DNA from: Calditrichota bacterium
GTDB lineage: Bacteria; Calditrichota; Calditrichia; Calditrichales; J004
NCBI GenBank assembly: GCA_013112635.1
Contig: JABFGF010000004.1
Span: forward strand, 62,001-126,000
Length of the DNA stretch: 64,000 nucleotides
Reading direction: 5' to 3'
A model generated the notes under the pieces. It did no database searches. It saw nothing but the letters and a program-made list of their open reading frames with translations, and had not been told where the DNA came from. How positions within the stretch are numbered: position 1 is the stretch's first letter; the number at the start of each line of letters is the position of its first letter. The position numbers and the translations under genes were made by a program. Below are positions 1 to 8,941 of this stretch, piece by piece.

Positions 1-9
1 TCTTTTTCC

Positions 10-3000
10 ATGCTTGAAAATTTTTCTTTCCACCCAATAATCCAAAGCTGGTTTAGTCAAAACTTTAATAAGCCAAGTCCGCCACAAATACAAGGCTGGC
101 CATCGATTGCTTCAGGTAAAAATACTTTAATCTGCGCACCAACAGGTTCTGGTAAAACATTGGCTGCATTTTTATGGTGTATTGATTCTCTTTTAAGAGA
201 GAAGATAAACGAAACAGGTAATCCTTTTTCTCCGCTCAGGATGAATAATTCGTCTTCGCTAAGTGAGAAGAATGGGGTTCACACACTATACATTTCACCG
301 CTTAAAGCACTGAACAATGACATCGAACGTAACCTGCAATTCCCACTAAAAGGAATAACTGAAGCCGCCCAAAAATCAAATCTTGAAATCCCAGAAATAA
401 GCACACTTGTACGAACCGGCGACACGCCTGCTAATCAGCGTGCAAAAATGCTGAAGACACCGCCGGACATTTTAATCACAACACCAGAATCGCTTTACCT
501 GCTGTTGACAAATCAAAAAGGCCGCATGCTTTTTGAAGGGCTTAGATATATTATTGTAGATGAAATCCACGCCCTATGCCCAAATAAACGTGGTGTTCAC
601 CTCAGCCTTTCATTAGAGCGCCTAATGCCATTATGCAAAAATGAGCCGGTGCGGATTGGGCTTTCTGCAACTCAAAAACCTCTGGACAGGATTGCCAGGT
701 ATCTCGGTGGACAAACTTATTTACCAAAATTTCCAGATTTTCAAGAAGATGAAAAGAAACCAGAATCTGTCATTCCCGCAGGCCTTAAGCGGGAATCTGA
801 ATCATTTGATAAACAATTACCGATAAGAACACTCGGGAATGACAACAAAGAAGTAATTAAACGCCCAGTAAATATCATCGATACCGGGCAGCGAAAAGAA
901 ATGGATTTAAAGGTTATCTCTCCGGTAAAAAATTACAGCGATTTGCCTGAGTCCAGTATTTGGCCGGAAGTGTATAAACTTTTATATGATTTAATTATGG
1001 ATCATCGGACAGCACTGGTTTTTGCCGGTATGCGTTCTCAAACTGAAAAAATTGCACGCATCTTAAACACAATTCATCAAAAAGAAACCGGTGATGAAAA
1101 TGCCAGAATTGCTCTTGCCCATCATGGCAGCCTTTCTCGCGAAACCCGATATGATATAGAAGTTAAACTGAAAAACGGACTAATACCGGCGGTAATTGCC
1201 ACAGGTTCTCTGGAGCTTGGAATCGACATCGGCAGCATAGATTTAGTCGTCCAGCTTGAATCTCCAAAAACCGTTTCCGGTGCTCTGCAACGAGTTGGAC
1301 GAAGCGGCCACCTTATCCACGCCACAAGTAAAGGACGGATTATTCCACTTTACCGGGCAGATTTGGATGATTGTGCGGCTTTGACCAATGCTATGCTGGA
1401 AAGGAAAATAGAAGAGACAAAAATCCCGGAAAACGCACTTGATGTTTTGGCACAACATATTGTGGCAGAAGTTTCCATGCAGGAGTGGAATTTTGAGGAT
1501 TTATTTAACTTAATCCGCCAAAGTTATTGTTATCATGATCTTTCCAAAAATGCTTTTCAACGTGTTGTTGAAATGCTTGCAGGCAAGATTGGCAATTCAA
1601 CATCGCAGGCTCTTTATCCACGGATCAATTGGGACTCGGTCAATAACAAACTTATACCACGTCGAGGCAGCCAGTTAACCGCTGTTATGAATGGCGGGAC
1701 AATCCCGGACAGGGCTTATTATGCGGTCTATCTAAATGGACAAAATATTCGGCTTGGTGAGATGGAAGAAGAATTCGTCTTTGAATCACGCATCGGACAT
1801 ATTTTTTATTTAGGAAATACAGAATACCGGATCGATGATATCCAACAAGACCGCATTATAGTTTCTCTGCATAGTGAAGCCAACCCGAAGGCTCCATTCT
1901 GGAAAGGCGATCTTCTCTACCGCGATTTTAAAACAAATCTTAATATTGGTCATTTTCGTGGTGAACTATTAAACCAAATAAAAACTGGAAATGCTGAAAA
2001 ATGGCTGGAAGAAAAATTCTACACCGACGAAAATATCAATCGCAACCTGATTGATTCCATCAACCTTCAAATCAATCATGCCGGAACGCTTGCAACTGAC
2101 TCACAAATAATTCTTGAGAAATTTATTGATGCCGGTGGCGAACCAATGCTGCTTATCCAGGCACCATTTGGAGCACGTGTTACAGGATTGTGGGCGTTGG
2201 CCATTGCAGGAATTTTGGAAAACAAACACGATAAACAGGTGCAATATACTTATGATGATGATGCGTTGATTATCCGTTTGACTAATTCTGAAAATATGCC
2301 CGATCTGCAGGAAATTTTAAACCTGAGTAATATGGAAATCGAGAAAATACTTTTTCATAAACTGATTGAAAGCCCTCTTTTTTCTGTACATTTCCGCTAT
2401 AATGCAGCACGCGCTTTGATGTTGCCAAGATCTCAACCCAGAAAACGAATTCCTCTTTGGCTTCAACGATTACGCGCAGCCGATCTTTTACAGGAAGTTC
2501 GTCAAATTCCTGATTTTCCAATAATTGCTGAAACTTACCGCGAAGTTCTTTACGATTTGTTTGACTGGCCAGCCTTGCAGGAAGTTCTTGAAAAAATAAA
2601 TAATGGTGATATTGCATTCAAAATGCTAAACAGTTCCCAGCCATCACCAATGACAGCAGGTTTGCTGTTCCGCATGATCTCGGACAATATGTATGAATAC
2701 GACCGCTCTCGTGCTGCAAATGACGGCACCATTAATTTTACCCAACTTCTTGCTGATATCATCAAGCGCGAACATATTCCGCAAGTTGTTACGGGAAAAA
2801 TTAACAAATCTTTTAGCGCAAAACTTCAATATTTAGATATTAATTTTGCTGTAAATGATACTGAAACCTTGTTTAGCCTGATTGAAAAACTTGGCCCAAT
2901 AACAATGCAAGCTTTGAAGCAACGTGTAACAAAAAATGTCCTGGAAAAGTTGGATATTTTGCGGGAAAACGGACGGATCGTTTTAATTGAAAAACCATTG

Positions 3001-4584
3001 CACGGCTGGATTGCAGTAACACATCAAAATGATTATCAGGAAAATTGGACTAGTAAAGGATTAGAAAATCACGTGATCCGTTTACTGCAGAACAATGGAG
3101 TTTTAAAACAAAACGAATTGAGTTTGTTATGTAACGCTGATGAGCAGACCATGCAGGAAATTATTGAAACCTTACTCAAAAAAGAACTTATAGTGCAGGG
3201 AAAGCTGCTGAAAAACAGTACAAAAGTTTATGTTTGCGACAGATATAATTTTGCCCGAATGTATCGCCAGGCAATTGCCTCCCGCAGAAAATCTGTTAAG
3301 CCGGCCAGCTTGAAAGATCTGAACCAGTTTATGCTTTCCTGGCATTTTGGAACAGAAAAGATTACTGACTTTGAAACCATGATGGGAACATATCTCGGTG
3401 CAGAATTTAAATCCGGTTTTTTAAAAGAAAGCATTTTGCCCTCAAGGCAGGACAAAGAATCATTTGAAAAATTCCAGCAACAAATCTCAACAGGAAAAGT
3501 TATTGCCAGGGTTCAGCAAAGTGGTGCAAAACAAATCAGAGAGACTTTTATTGCAAGGCAAAGTGGACATTATTTCTGGAACCCGGATGATTTTACAGAT
3601 GAAGGTCCTACAGAAAATGAAAAAACTATTATAACTTTTTTAAAGGAAAATGGCGCGAGCTTTTTTAATGATATCTGCGATGCGACAGAATTAAAAACTC
3701 AAAGTGTCTCTATTTCTCTGGGCAAATTGTTAAAGCGCGGCATGATAAGTTCAGACAATTACAATGCCATCCAATCTTCTATATCAAACAAAAAAAACGT
3801 ATCTGAAAATCAAAATCAACTCGGCGGATTTTCCGGCCGTGTGCGCAGGCAGAGCAGGAGCGCTTCCTTTGTGGAGTTCAAGAAAAAGGAACAATTAAAA
3901 CAAGGGCGCTGGTTTCTTATCAATTCTTTTTCGGTCATGGGCAAAAAACGTTCATCGGAAGAAAAAGCAATTTTCCAGGCCCGGATGCTCTTAGATCGCT
4001 ATGGAATCCTTATAAAAGAATGGTACCGCCATGAGAGTGGTTTACTGCCCTGGATAAATATTTTTAATGCCTTAAAAAAATTGGAATGGCAGGGTGAGAT
4101 TCGCCGCGGATATTTTATAGAAGGTTTATCAGGACTTCAATTTGCCCTTCCAAAAGCTTTGCAAATTCTGCAAACATCAAAAGGTCAACAAAATATAACA
4201 TCATTAATCAGCACAACTGATCCTGCGCTGCCATTTGGCGGAACGGTGAACTGGGCATTAACAGATCAGGATAAAAATGATATAAAAGTTACCCGTAAAA
4301 CTACAAACCATATTTTTGTAAACAAGAATCGTTTTGCCGCTTACCTGGAAAATAATGCCACAAGAATAGTTTTAACCAGCCAATGGGAAAAAGAGGATAT
4401 TTCCCTGTTTTTAGTAGCCCTAAAAAATCATTTTAAACAAGCCGGTAAATTTGGATTAAAGAAACTGGAGATCAAAGAAATAAATAATCGCCCGGCAATC
4501 ATTTGCCAATTTGTAAATAATTTTCTTGAGACAGGGTTTGAAAAAGATGGCGATATTCTTGTTTTGTGGCCATCGGGAATTTAG
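10..4584 (+). CDS. lhr: Lhr-family superfamily 2 DNA/RNA helicase
   Basis: An ATP-dependent SF2 helicase of the large helicase-related (Lhr) family, associated with DNA repair; it acts in the cytoplasm on nucleic acid. Visible motifs are Walker A APTGSGKT (residues 43-50), DEIH (184-187), SAT (219-221) and motif VI QRVGRSGH (427-434). A long Lhr-type C-terminal region follows. At 1524 aa it matches full-length Lhr (about 1500 aa), so the gene is essentially complete. The ATG at 10 is the first in frame, but the frame is open to the window edge, so a slightly earlier start cannot be excluded. Residues 254-278 are encoded exactly by a 75-bp palindromic element (769-843), which falls in the variable stretch between SAT and the RPVNIID segment. 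The family assignment is firm; the biological role is inferred from the family. Confidence 0.93.
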   Translation: MLENFSFHPIIQSWFSQNFNKPSPPQIQGWPSIASGKNTLICAPTGSGKTLAAFLWCIDSLLREKINETGNPFSPLRMNNSSSLSEKNGVHTLYISPLKALNNDIERNLQFPLKGITEAAQKSNLEIPEISTLVRTGDTPANQRAKMLKTPPDILITTPESLYLLLTNQKGRMLFEGLRYIIVDEIHALCPNKRGVHLSLSLERLMPLCKNEPVRIGLSATQKPLDRIARYLGGQTYLPKFPDFQEDEKKPESVIPAGLKRESESFDKQLPIRTLGNDNKEVIKRPVNIIDTGQRKEMDLKVISPVKNYSDLPESSIWPEVYKLLYDLIMDHRTALVFAGMRSQTEKIARILNTIHQKETGDENARIALAHHGSLSRETRYDIEVKLKNGLIPAVIATGSLELGIDIGSIDLVVQLESPKTVSGALQRVGRSGHLIHATSKGRIIPLYRADLDDCAALTNAMLERKIEETKIPENALDVLAQHIVAEVSMQEWNFEDLFNLIRQSYCYHDLSKNAFQRVVEMLAGKIGNSTSQALYPRINWDSVNNKLIPRRGSQLTAVMNGGTIPDRAYYAVYLNGQNIRLGEMEEEFVFESRIGHIFYLGNTEYRIDDIQQDRIIVSLHSEANPKAPFWKGDLLYRDFKTNLNIGHFRGELLNQIKTGNAEKWLEEKFYTDENINRNLIDSINLQINHAGTLATDSQIILEKFIDAGGEPMLLIQAPFGARVTGLWALAIAGILENKHDKQVQYTYDDDALIIRLTNSENMPDLQEILNLSNMEIEKILFHKLIESPLFSVHFRYNAARALMLPRSQPRKRIPLWLQRLRAADLLQEVRQIPDFPIIAETYREVLYDLFDWPALQEVLEKINNGDIAFKMLNSSQPSPMTAGLLFRMISDNMYEYDRSRAANDGTINFTQLLADIIKREHIPQVVTGKINKSFSAKLQYLDINFAVNDTETLFSLIEKLGPITMQALKQRVTKNVLEKLDILRENGRIVLIEKPLHGWIAVTHQNDYQENWTSKGLENHVIRLLQNNGVLKQNELSLLCNADEQTMQEIIETLLKKELIVQGKLLKNSTKVYVCDRYNFARMYRQAIASRRKSVKPASLKDLNQFMLSWHFGTEKITDFETMMGTYLGAEFKSGFLKESILPSRQDKESFEKFQQQISTGKVIARVQQSGAKQIRETFIARQSGHYFWNPDDFTDEGPTENEKTIITFLKENGASFFNDICDATELKTQSVSISLGKLLKRGMISSDNYNAIQSSISNKKNVSENQNQLGGFSGRVRRQSRSASFVEFKKKEQLKQGRWFLINSFSVMGKKRSSEEKAIFQARMLLDRYGILIKEWYRHESGLLPWINIFNALKKLEWQGEIRRGYFIEGLSGLQFALPKALQILQTSKGQQNITSLISTTDPALPFGGTVNWALTDQDKNDIKVTRKTTNHIFVNKNRFAAYLENNATRIVLTSQWEKEDISLFLVALKNHFKQAGKFGLKKLEIKEINNRPAIICQFVNNFLETGFEKDGDILVLWPSGI
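769..843. repeat. In-frame palindromic repeat inside lhr
   Basis: The element is bounded by the inverted repeat GTCATTCCCG (769-778) and CGGGAATGAC (834-843), with an inner hairpin CCCGC...GCGGG (775-793). It is exactly 75 bp and starts on a codon boundary, so it adds 25 codons with no frameshift or stop. It resembles the short 'GTCATTCCCG' intergenic repeats found in many bacterial genomes, here residing in a coding sequence in the manner of Rickettsia palindromic elements. Confidence 0.75.
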
Positions 4585-4680
4585 GATATAAATTCTAACT
4601 TTATGGTTTCATCTGGACAGAGAATTCAAATCCACTTTTCTTTTTCCTAAATGAAAAAGAAACAAAAAATCAGTGCCTAA

Positions 4681-4806
4681 ATGAAATATGGCTAAATTCT
4701 TTTCAATAATTTTGGAAAAATAAAAACTCGTTCCAAAAACAGGAACTCAAACAGTTTATTTTTCTTTATCAAAATTATTTCACGAATTTTAAACGCCGTA
4801 TTTCAT
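4681..4806. repeat. Imperfect ~126-bp inverted repeat in the lhr-doxX gap
   Basis: The 395-bp gap between lhr and the DoxX gene holds an imperfect long palindrome. ATGAAATATGGC (4681-4692) is mirrored by GCCGTATTTCAT (4795-4806), CAATAATTTTG (4704-4714) by CAAAATTATTT (4770-4780), and GTTCC (4730-4734) by GGAAC (4742-4746) at the centre. It could fold into one long AT-rich hairpin. No coding frame was found. It looks like a non-autonomous repeat or a terminator-like structure between the two convergent genes. Confidence 0.55.
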
Positions 4807-4941
4807 AAGGGCCAAAACAAAACTTTTTAAAATTTACTTTAGTGATGCTAAAAAATATGGGCTTCGGAAATTTTAACAGAGACACTCAGAAAACGCATAG
4901 ATGAAACATTTTTTGAGTTATACATAAAAACGATAATTTTT

Positions 4942-4968
4942 CTTCGTGTCTTTGCGTCTTTGCGGTTT
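4942..4968. repeat. Dispersed 'tttgcgtctttgcg' intergenic repeat, copy 1
   Basis: The segment CTTCGTGTCTTTGCG followed by TCTTTGCGG lies just downstream of the DoxX stop. A diverged copy is at 13380-13402 in another intergenic gap, which suggests a dispersed non-coding repeat family. Function unknown. Confidence 0.5.
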
Positions 4969-4979
4969 ACAACTTCCTT

Positions 4980-5420
4980 TTATTCTTCATCGCTTTGCAG
5001 GACTCTTTTGTCAATAGACCATTCGCCTCCACCAAAAATTGAAAAGATCACTAAAAGAACAAGTACCAAAGCTGTAAACTCAAACGATTGGCTTTGAGTA
5101 AACAAACCTTGAGGAATGCTGACAATAATCAATGCCCCTGCCAAAATTGGAATCTGAATAAGTGCACCAATCCGGGTTATTAAGCCAAGCGCGACCAATG
5201 TCCCGCCACCGATATGTGCTACTCCAATTAAATGGCTAATCATCGTATTTGCAAAATCCAAATGACCTGCTTCAATTAAAGTGCCCACCAAAAAATCAGT
5301 ATTACTTACAAAATGAAAACCCTTAATAATTAGGCCAAAACCAAGATAGATTCTTAAGATTTCCAGGCCATAACTATAATTTTCTTCGGCCCAGGTTTGT
5401 AAAGCGTTGAGTGATTTCAT
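4980..5420 (-). CDS. DoxX family membrane protein
   Basis: A 146-aa inner-membrane protein with four predicted transmembrane segments and the DoxX layout: an N-terminal RIYLGFGLIIKGF helix, then a glycine-rich HIGGGTLVALGL segment. DoxX-like proteins are small four-helix membrane proteins linked to quinone or thiosulfate redox chemistry or oxidative stress in some bacteria; the substrate here cannot be told. The ATG start is preceded by a GGAGG ribosome-binding site at about -7. It is monocistronic; the next gene on the same strand lies 120 bp upstream. Confidence 0.85.
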   Translation of the reverse strand: MKSLNALQTWAEENYSYGLEILRIYLGFGLIIKGFHFVSNTDFLVGTLIEAGHLDFANTMISHLIGVAHIGGGTLVALGLITRIGALIQIPILAGALIIVSIPQGLFTQSQSFEFTALVLVLLVIFSIFGGGEWSIDKRVLQSDEE

Positions 5421-5540
5421 CCCCGACCTCCATCGTTATTGGAAAATTGTTTAATTTAACAATAAAAAAATGTGGTCAAAAAAGGTTAATCGAAGTGTAA
5501 AATTTTGGTTAAAACAGAAAATCAAGAGAAACAGAATGTG

Positions 5541-5894
5541 TTATTTAAAAAATAAATCCAGAGAACCAAAAAAGCCGGCGCCCAAAATTAATGCCCAGGA
5601 TAGCCAATCTTTAAATTCATTGTTTTTGTGAAGTAAAAAAAGAAGATGCAACGCAACATGAACTATGAAAAAAATGTCTAATCCAACAACCAAACCATCT
5701 ATGTTTTGTTGGCTCAAACCCCAAAAAAGGATGAAGAAAATAGGAAGATGAGCCCACGCAAAAATTTTAAATCCCAAATCGTCATTCAACAATGACAAAC
5801 CTGGAAAAATTCTCCATTCTCTACACCGGATTGCATCCATCTCATGCACTAAAATGAATGCCAAACCCACATAAAAAAAAATGTTTTCTACCAT
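5541..5894 (-). CDS. Small four-helix membrane protein (DUF6713-like)
   Basis: A 117-aa integral membrane protein with about four hydrophobic segments. A charged HEMDAIRCREWR motif follows the first helix (residues 17-28), and a histidine-rich HVALHLLFLLHK segment lies near residues 79-90. The HEMDAI/EWR signature recalls the uncharacterised DUF6713 family, by memory of the motif only. It starts 14 bp after the AMP nucleosidase stop, so it is probably the second gene of that operon. No ribosome-binding site is obvious, which fits translational coupling. Function unknown. Confidence 0.65.
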   Translation of the reverse strand: MVENIFFYVGLAFILVHEMDAIRCREWRIFPGLSLLNDDLGFKIFAWAHLPIFFILFWGLSQQNIDGLVVGLDIFFIVHVALHLLFLLHKNNEFKDWLSWALILGAGFFGSLDLFFK

Positions 5895-5908
5895 GGTTAA
5901 TGGAATAT

Positions 5909-6682
5909 TTAATACATAAAATGCTTTATCTGCTCGCCTTTAGTCTCAATCTCAGTCATGGCTTCAATCCCGATTTGCAGATGAAGATCAACATATTTGC
6001 GGGTTACCATTTTATCGGAGTTTTCGGTTTTAATTCCATCGGGCATCAACGGCATATCCGAAACAAGTAGCAATGCCCCGCGGGAAATTTCATTTACATG
6101 GCCTACGATAAAAAAGGTGGCGGTTTCCATATCAATGGCCAGGGCTGATAATTTTTGAAGATATTGTTTGAACTCCTCATCCCATTCCCAAACCCGGCGG
6201 TTGGTTGTATAAACTGTTCCTGTTCGATACTCCATTCCATACTGGCAAATTTTATCTGAGATAAATTTATGCATTTTAAAAGATGGCATGGCCGGTACTT
6301 CTTCTGGCAGATAATCGTTGCTTGTGCCCTCTCCACGAATAGCAGCAATTGGTAAAACAAAATGTCCAATTTCTGCAGAAGGTTTTAAACCGCCGCATTT
6401 CCCCAGGAAAAGAACGCCTTTTGGGTTGCGTGCAACCAGCAAATCCATTATTGTGGCAACATTGGCTGAGCCCATCCCATAATTTATTATTGAAAGGCCA
6501 GAGCTATTTGTAGCCATTTTCATCGGCCGCCCTTCCCCTTTTTTCTCACAGCCAAATTGGTTGGAAAACTTATCCACATAATCCTGAAAGTTGGTCAGTA
6601 AAATATAATCACCAAATTCATCGATTTGTGCACCTGTGTAGCGTGGTAGCCAGTTTTTTGCGATATCAAGTTTTGTTTTCAT
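5909..6682 (-). CDS. amn: AMP nucleosidase (short form)
   Basis: Cytoplasmic enzyme hydrolysing AMP to adenine and ribose 5-phosphate, used in adenylate homeostasis and purine salvage. The 257-aa protein is a phosphorylase-superfamily domain with a phosphate-loop-like NYGMGSANV (residues about 67-75), the glycine-rich LFLGKCGG strand, and the base/ribose-binding ALAIDMETATFF segment near residue 186. It is of the short type common in the FCB group and lacks the N-terminal domain of the enterobacterial 480-aa enzyme. The ATG start has an AAGGA site about 9 bases upstream. A small membrane-protein gene follows after 14 bp. A related nucleoside phosphorylase is possible but less likely given the overall match. 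Confidence 0.88.
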   Translation of the reverse strand: MKTKLDIAKNWLPRYTGAQIDEFGDYILLTNFQDYVDKFSNQFGCEKKGEGRPMKMATNSSGLSIINYGMGSANVATIMDLLVARNPKGVLFLGKCGGLKPSAEIGHFVLPIAAIRGEGTSNDYLPEEVPAMPSFKMHKFISDKICQYGMEYRTGTVYTTNRRVWEWDEEFKQYLQKLSALAIDMETATFFIVGHVNEISRGALLLVSDMPLMPDGIKTENSDKMVTRKYVDLHLQIGIEAMTEIETKGEQIKHFMY

Positions 6683-6991
6683 TTTCGTATATCCTTCTTA
6701 ATTCAATCTTTAGCAGTTAAAGTTAAGAAGTCCTCTGATAGAGTCAAAATAATGTTTTGTTAAAAAGACTAAACAAAAGAGATCAATTAGGACGCTGAGA
6801 AAACAAAAATAACCTAATAATTAAAAGGTTTCTTTACGGGATTAGCGCGATAATCTGGACAACTAAATTTGAATGTAAATTACAACATTCCATTTTCTTG
6901 ATTGGAGCAATTTAAAGTTGTAGGTTTGATTAAAATCGTCTATCAATGCGAACTGAAAACTATCACCCTGATCTTAATTAAGGAAAATTGT
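6683..6991. other. Divergent intergenic region, no gene seen
   Basis: About 309 bp between the AMP nucleosidase gene (leftward) and the secreted zinc-ribbon gene (rightward). It must carry both promoters. An open frame runs from 6902 into the downstream gene but has no signal of its own. No riboswitch, tRNA or strong inverted repeat was found. Confidence 0.4.
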
Positions 6992-7699
6992 ATGAAGAAC
7001 TTTATAAGCACATTTATGCTTATTTTTATTATTAGCAGCGTGTCTGTTGCAGCGGAAAGAAAAGAATTAAAAGATGTTAATACAGATGAATTTACAAAGG
7101 ATACACAGGTGTCCCCCAAAGGTGGAGGTGACAGCCATGTCTCATTTGCCTGGTGGGTGCCAACCGAATTTTGGGAATCTATTTTATCCCGTGATGAATC
7201 GATAAGAGAAGCAGATAAAAGTGCAATGCTTGCTACAATGTCCGGAGTTTCCCTTCTGGCAATTGTACAGGGTGATGTTTCACAATTTGGAGCATTTAAT
7301 TTTTATACGAAAGAAGAAATAGAAAAACACATGAAAATTTCTTTTTCAAAAGAAGATGGCAGTCAACTTGAATTTGAACCAATGACATCAATAAACCCCG
7401 ATCTTGAAGTTGTTCTTGGTGTGTTTAAACCAATCCTTGGAAACGCTATGGGCAACATGGGCAAAAGTATGCATTTTTATGTTTTGCATGATGAAACAGA
7501 TTCTGGCACAAGGTTGCTTGATCCTTATGAAAAAGGAAATATTGTGGTAGAGCTTTCTAAAAGAGATGATACTGTGTTGACTGCTAATATTGAGTTGCCG
7601 CTGAATTGTCTTTTTATCCCCCGCAAATGTCCCAACGGGAAAAATGCCCATATCTCATGGAATTATTGCCCCTGGACCGGAGAAAAACTGGAAGAATAA
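6992..7699 (+). CDS. Secreted protein with C-terminal zinc-ribbon-like tail
   Basis: Not a family I recognise. The ATG at 6992 is preferred over the upstream in-frame start at 6902 because it has an AAGGA site and begins a signal peptide (MKNFIST...SSVSVAAE, residues 1-20). The mature part is about 215 aa. Its C-terminus has a CPNG (two cysteines just before) ... SWNYCPWTGEKL pattern, typical of a small zinc ribbon at the end of a protein. This is odd for an exported protein. The next gene, a GDPD-type phosphodiesterase, starts 3 bp after the stop, so the two are co-translated and may act on the same envelope substrate. Confidence 0.7.
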   Translation: MKNFISTFMLIFIISSVSVAAERKELKDVNTDEFTKDTQVSPKGGGDSHVSFAWWVPTEFWESILSRDESIREADKSAMLATMSGVSLLAIVQGDVSQFGAFNFYTKEEIEKHMKISFSKEDGSQLEFEPMTSINPDLEVVLGVFKPILGNAMGNMGKSMHFYVLHDETDSGTRLLDPYEKGNIVVELSKRDDTVLTANIELPLNCLFIPRKCPNGKNAHISWNYCPWTGEKLEE

Positions 7700-7702
7700 C
7701 AA

Positions 7703-8884
7703 ATGGCCTGGCACAGGTGTAGACAAAAAAATGCGTTGTGGCGTAGTGATCTCAAAAAATCGTACAAAGCAGCGCTTAACAAAAAAGATATAACAGATTT
7801 AAAACCTGTTAAAAAAGGATTCTTCAAAGCAGGCCATCTTCTGCTGTTGGCTATGCGGCTTTTGGTTAGCTGGATTGTTTTTGCTCTGTGCCTGATAACT
7901 CAATCGCTACACCTTATTCCAACCTGGGTTGCAGAGCTGTTTCGTTTTTGCCCTTTCAAACCCGGAATTTCCAAAAAGCCTTTTTACATAATCGGGCATC
8001 GTGGAGCTGCGGCCCATAAAATTGAAAACACTATTTCTTCTTTTGATTTTGCCATTAACACGCAAGGTGCCAATGCACTGGAAATGGATATCTCCTTTAC
8101 AAAAGACAAACAGGTTGTGTTGTGGCACGACTGGCTGCCGGATGACCTGGTTGCAACAGTACGCCAACTTGGTTTTGAGCCGGATGTGAAGTATAAACCG
8201 CTGATTCCGCCTGAAGAAAAATGGTACAAACCAACCCACAAACTTACTTTGCAGGAAATACGCGAGCAGTTTGGATACTCACGTAAAAAGAAATCGACAA
8301 AAGAAGAGGCATACATTCCTTCTCTGGATGAAGTGTTTGACTGGGCCGTACAACAAGCTTCCCTGGAAATGGTAATCCTGGATATAAAGACCCCGGAGAA
8401 ATACAAAAGCCAATTGGCCGGAATGCTGGATTATATTCAAAATTGTATTGAAAAATATAAACCCACCTTTAAGATTATTTTGATGAGCCCGGAAAAAAGT
8501 ATTGTTAAAGAGATGAAAAAGCTGGCTCCTCAATTCAATTACACCTACGACATTGAACTACCTGTATTTCTTGTACTTGATCCGCAGGAATTTAGCGCTG
8601 TAGATAAAGCAGTGAACCTGGGCGATCGCTTTGCCAGCGTGGGGCGACCAACGGCACAGCTTGGTCCCTGGACAACATTGCGAAGACTACTGCAATATGA
8701 TGTTTTTCAGAAAACAAAATATGCCGGCACAGACAAGGAAATTGAAGATCTGATAACCTGGACCATTAACCGTAAAAGGGAAATGCGCTGCCTGCTGAGG
8801 ATGGGCATAAACGGTATTATCACAGACCGACCTGAAAGATTAAAGAAGGTTTGTGATAAGTTGTTGAAGAAACAGGACTTATAA
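7703..8884 (+). CDS. Membrane-anchored glycerophosphodiester phosphodiesterase
   Basis: Hydrolyses glycerophosphodiesters to an alcohol and glycerol 3-phosphate, or a related phosphodiester in the envelope. The GDPD TIM barrel begins at residue 94: HRGAAAHKIENT gives the catalytic His99-Arg100 and Glu108, EMDI supplies metal-binding Glu127 and Asp129, and LWHD supplies His142. Before it is an N-terminal hydrophobic segment (residues about 43-70), so the enzyme is probably tethered to the inner membrane. The C-terminal NGIITDRPE motif is also typical. The ATG follows the zinc-ribbon gene by 3 bp with only a weak ribosome-binding site, implying coupling. Confidence 0.88.
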   Translation: MAWHRCRQKNALWRSDLKKSYKAALNKKDITDLKPVKKGFFKAGHLLLLAMRLLVSWIVFALCLITQSLHLIPTWVAELFRFCPFKPGISKKPFYIIGHRGAAAHKIENTISSFDFAINTQGANALEMDISFTKDKQVVLWHDWLPDDLVATVRQLGFEPDVKYKPLIPPEEKWYKPTHKLTLQEIREQFGYSRKKKSTKEEAYIPSLDEVFDWAVQQASLEMVILDIKTPEKYKSQLAGMLDYIQNCIEKYKPTFKIILMSPEKSIVKEMKKLAPQFNYTYDIELPVFLVLDPQEFSAVDKAVNLGDRFASVGRPTAQLGPWTTLRRLLQYDVFQKTKYAGTDKEIEDLITWTINRKREMRCLLRMGINGIITDRPERLKKVCDKLLKKQDL

Positions 8885-8941
8885 ACTGTAAATAGATTAA
8901 AACTAAAATCGAAAAATATTTCTTAAAATAAAGGTAATAAA

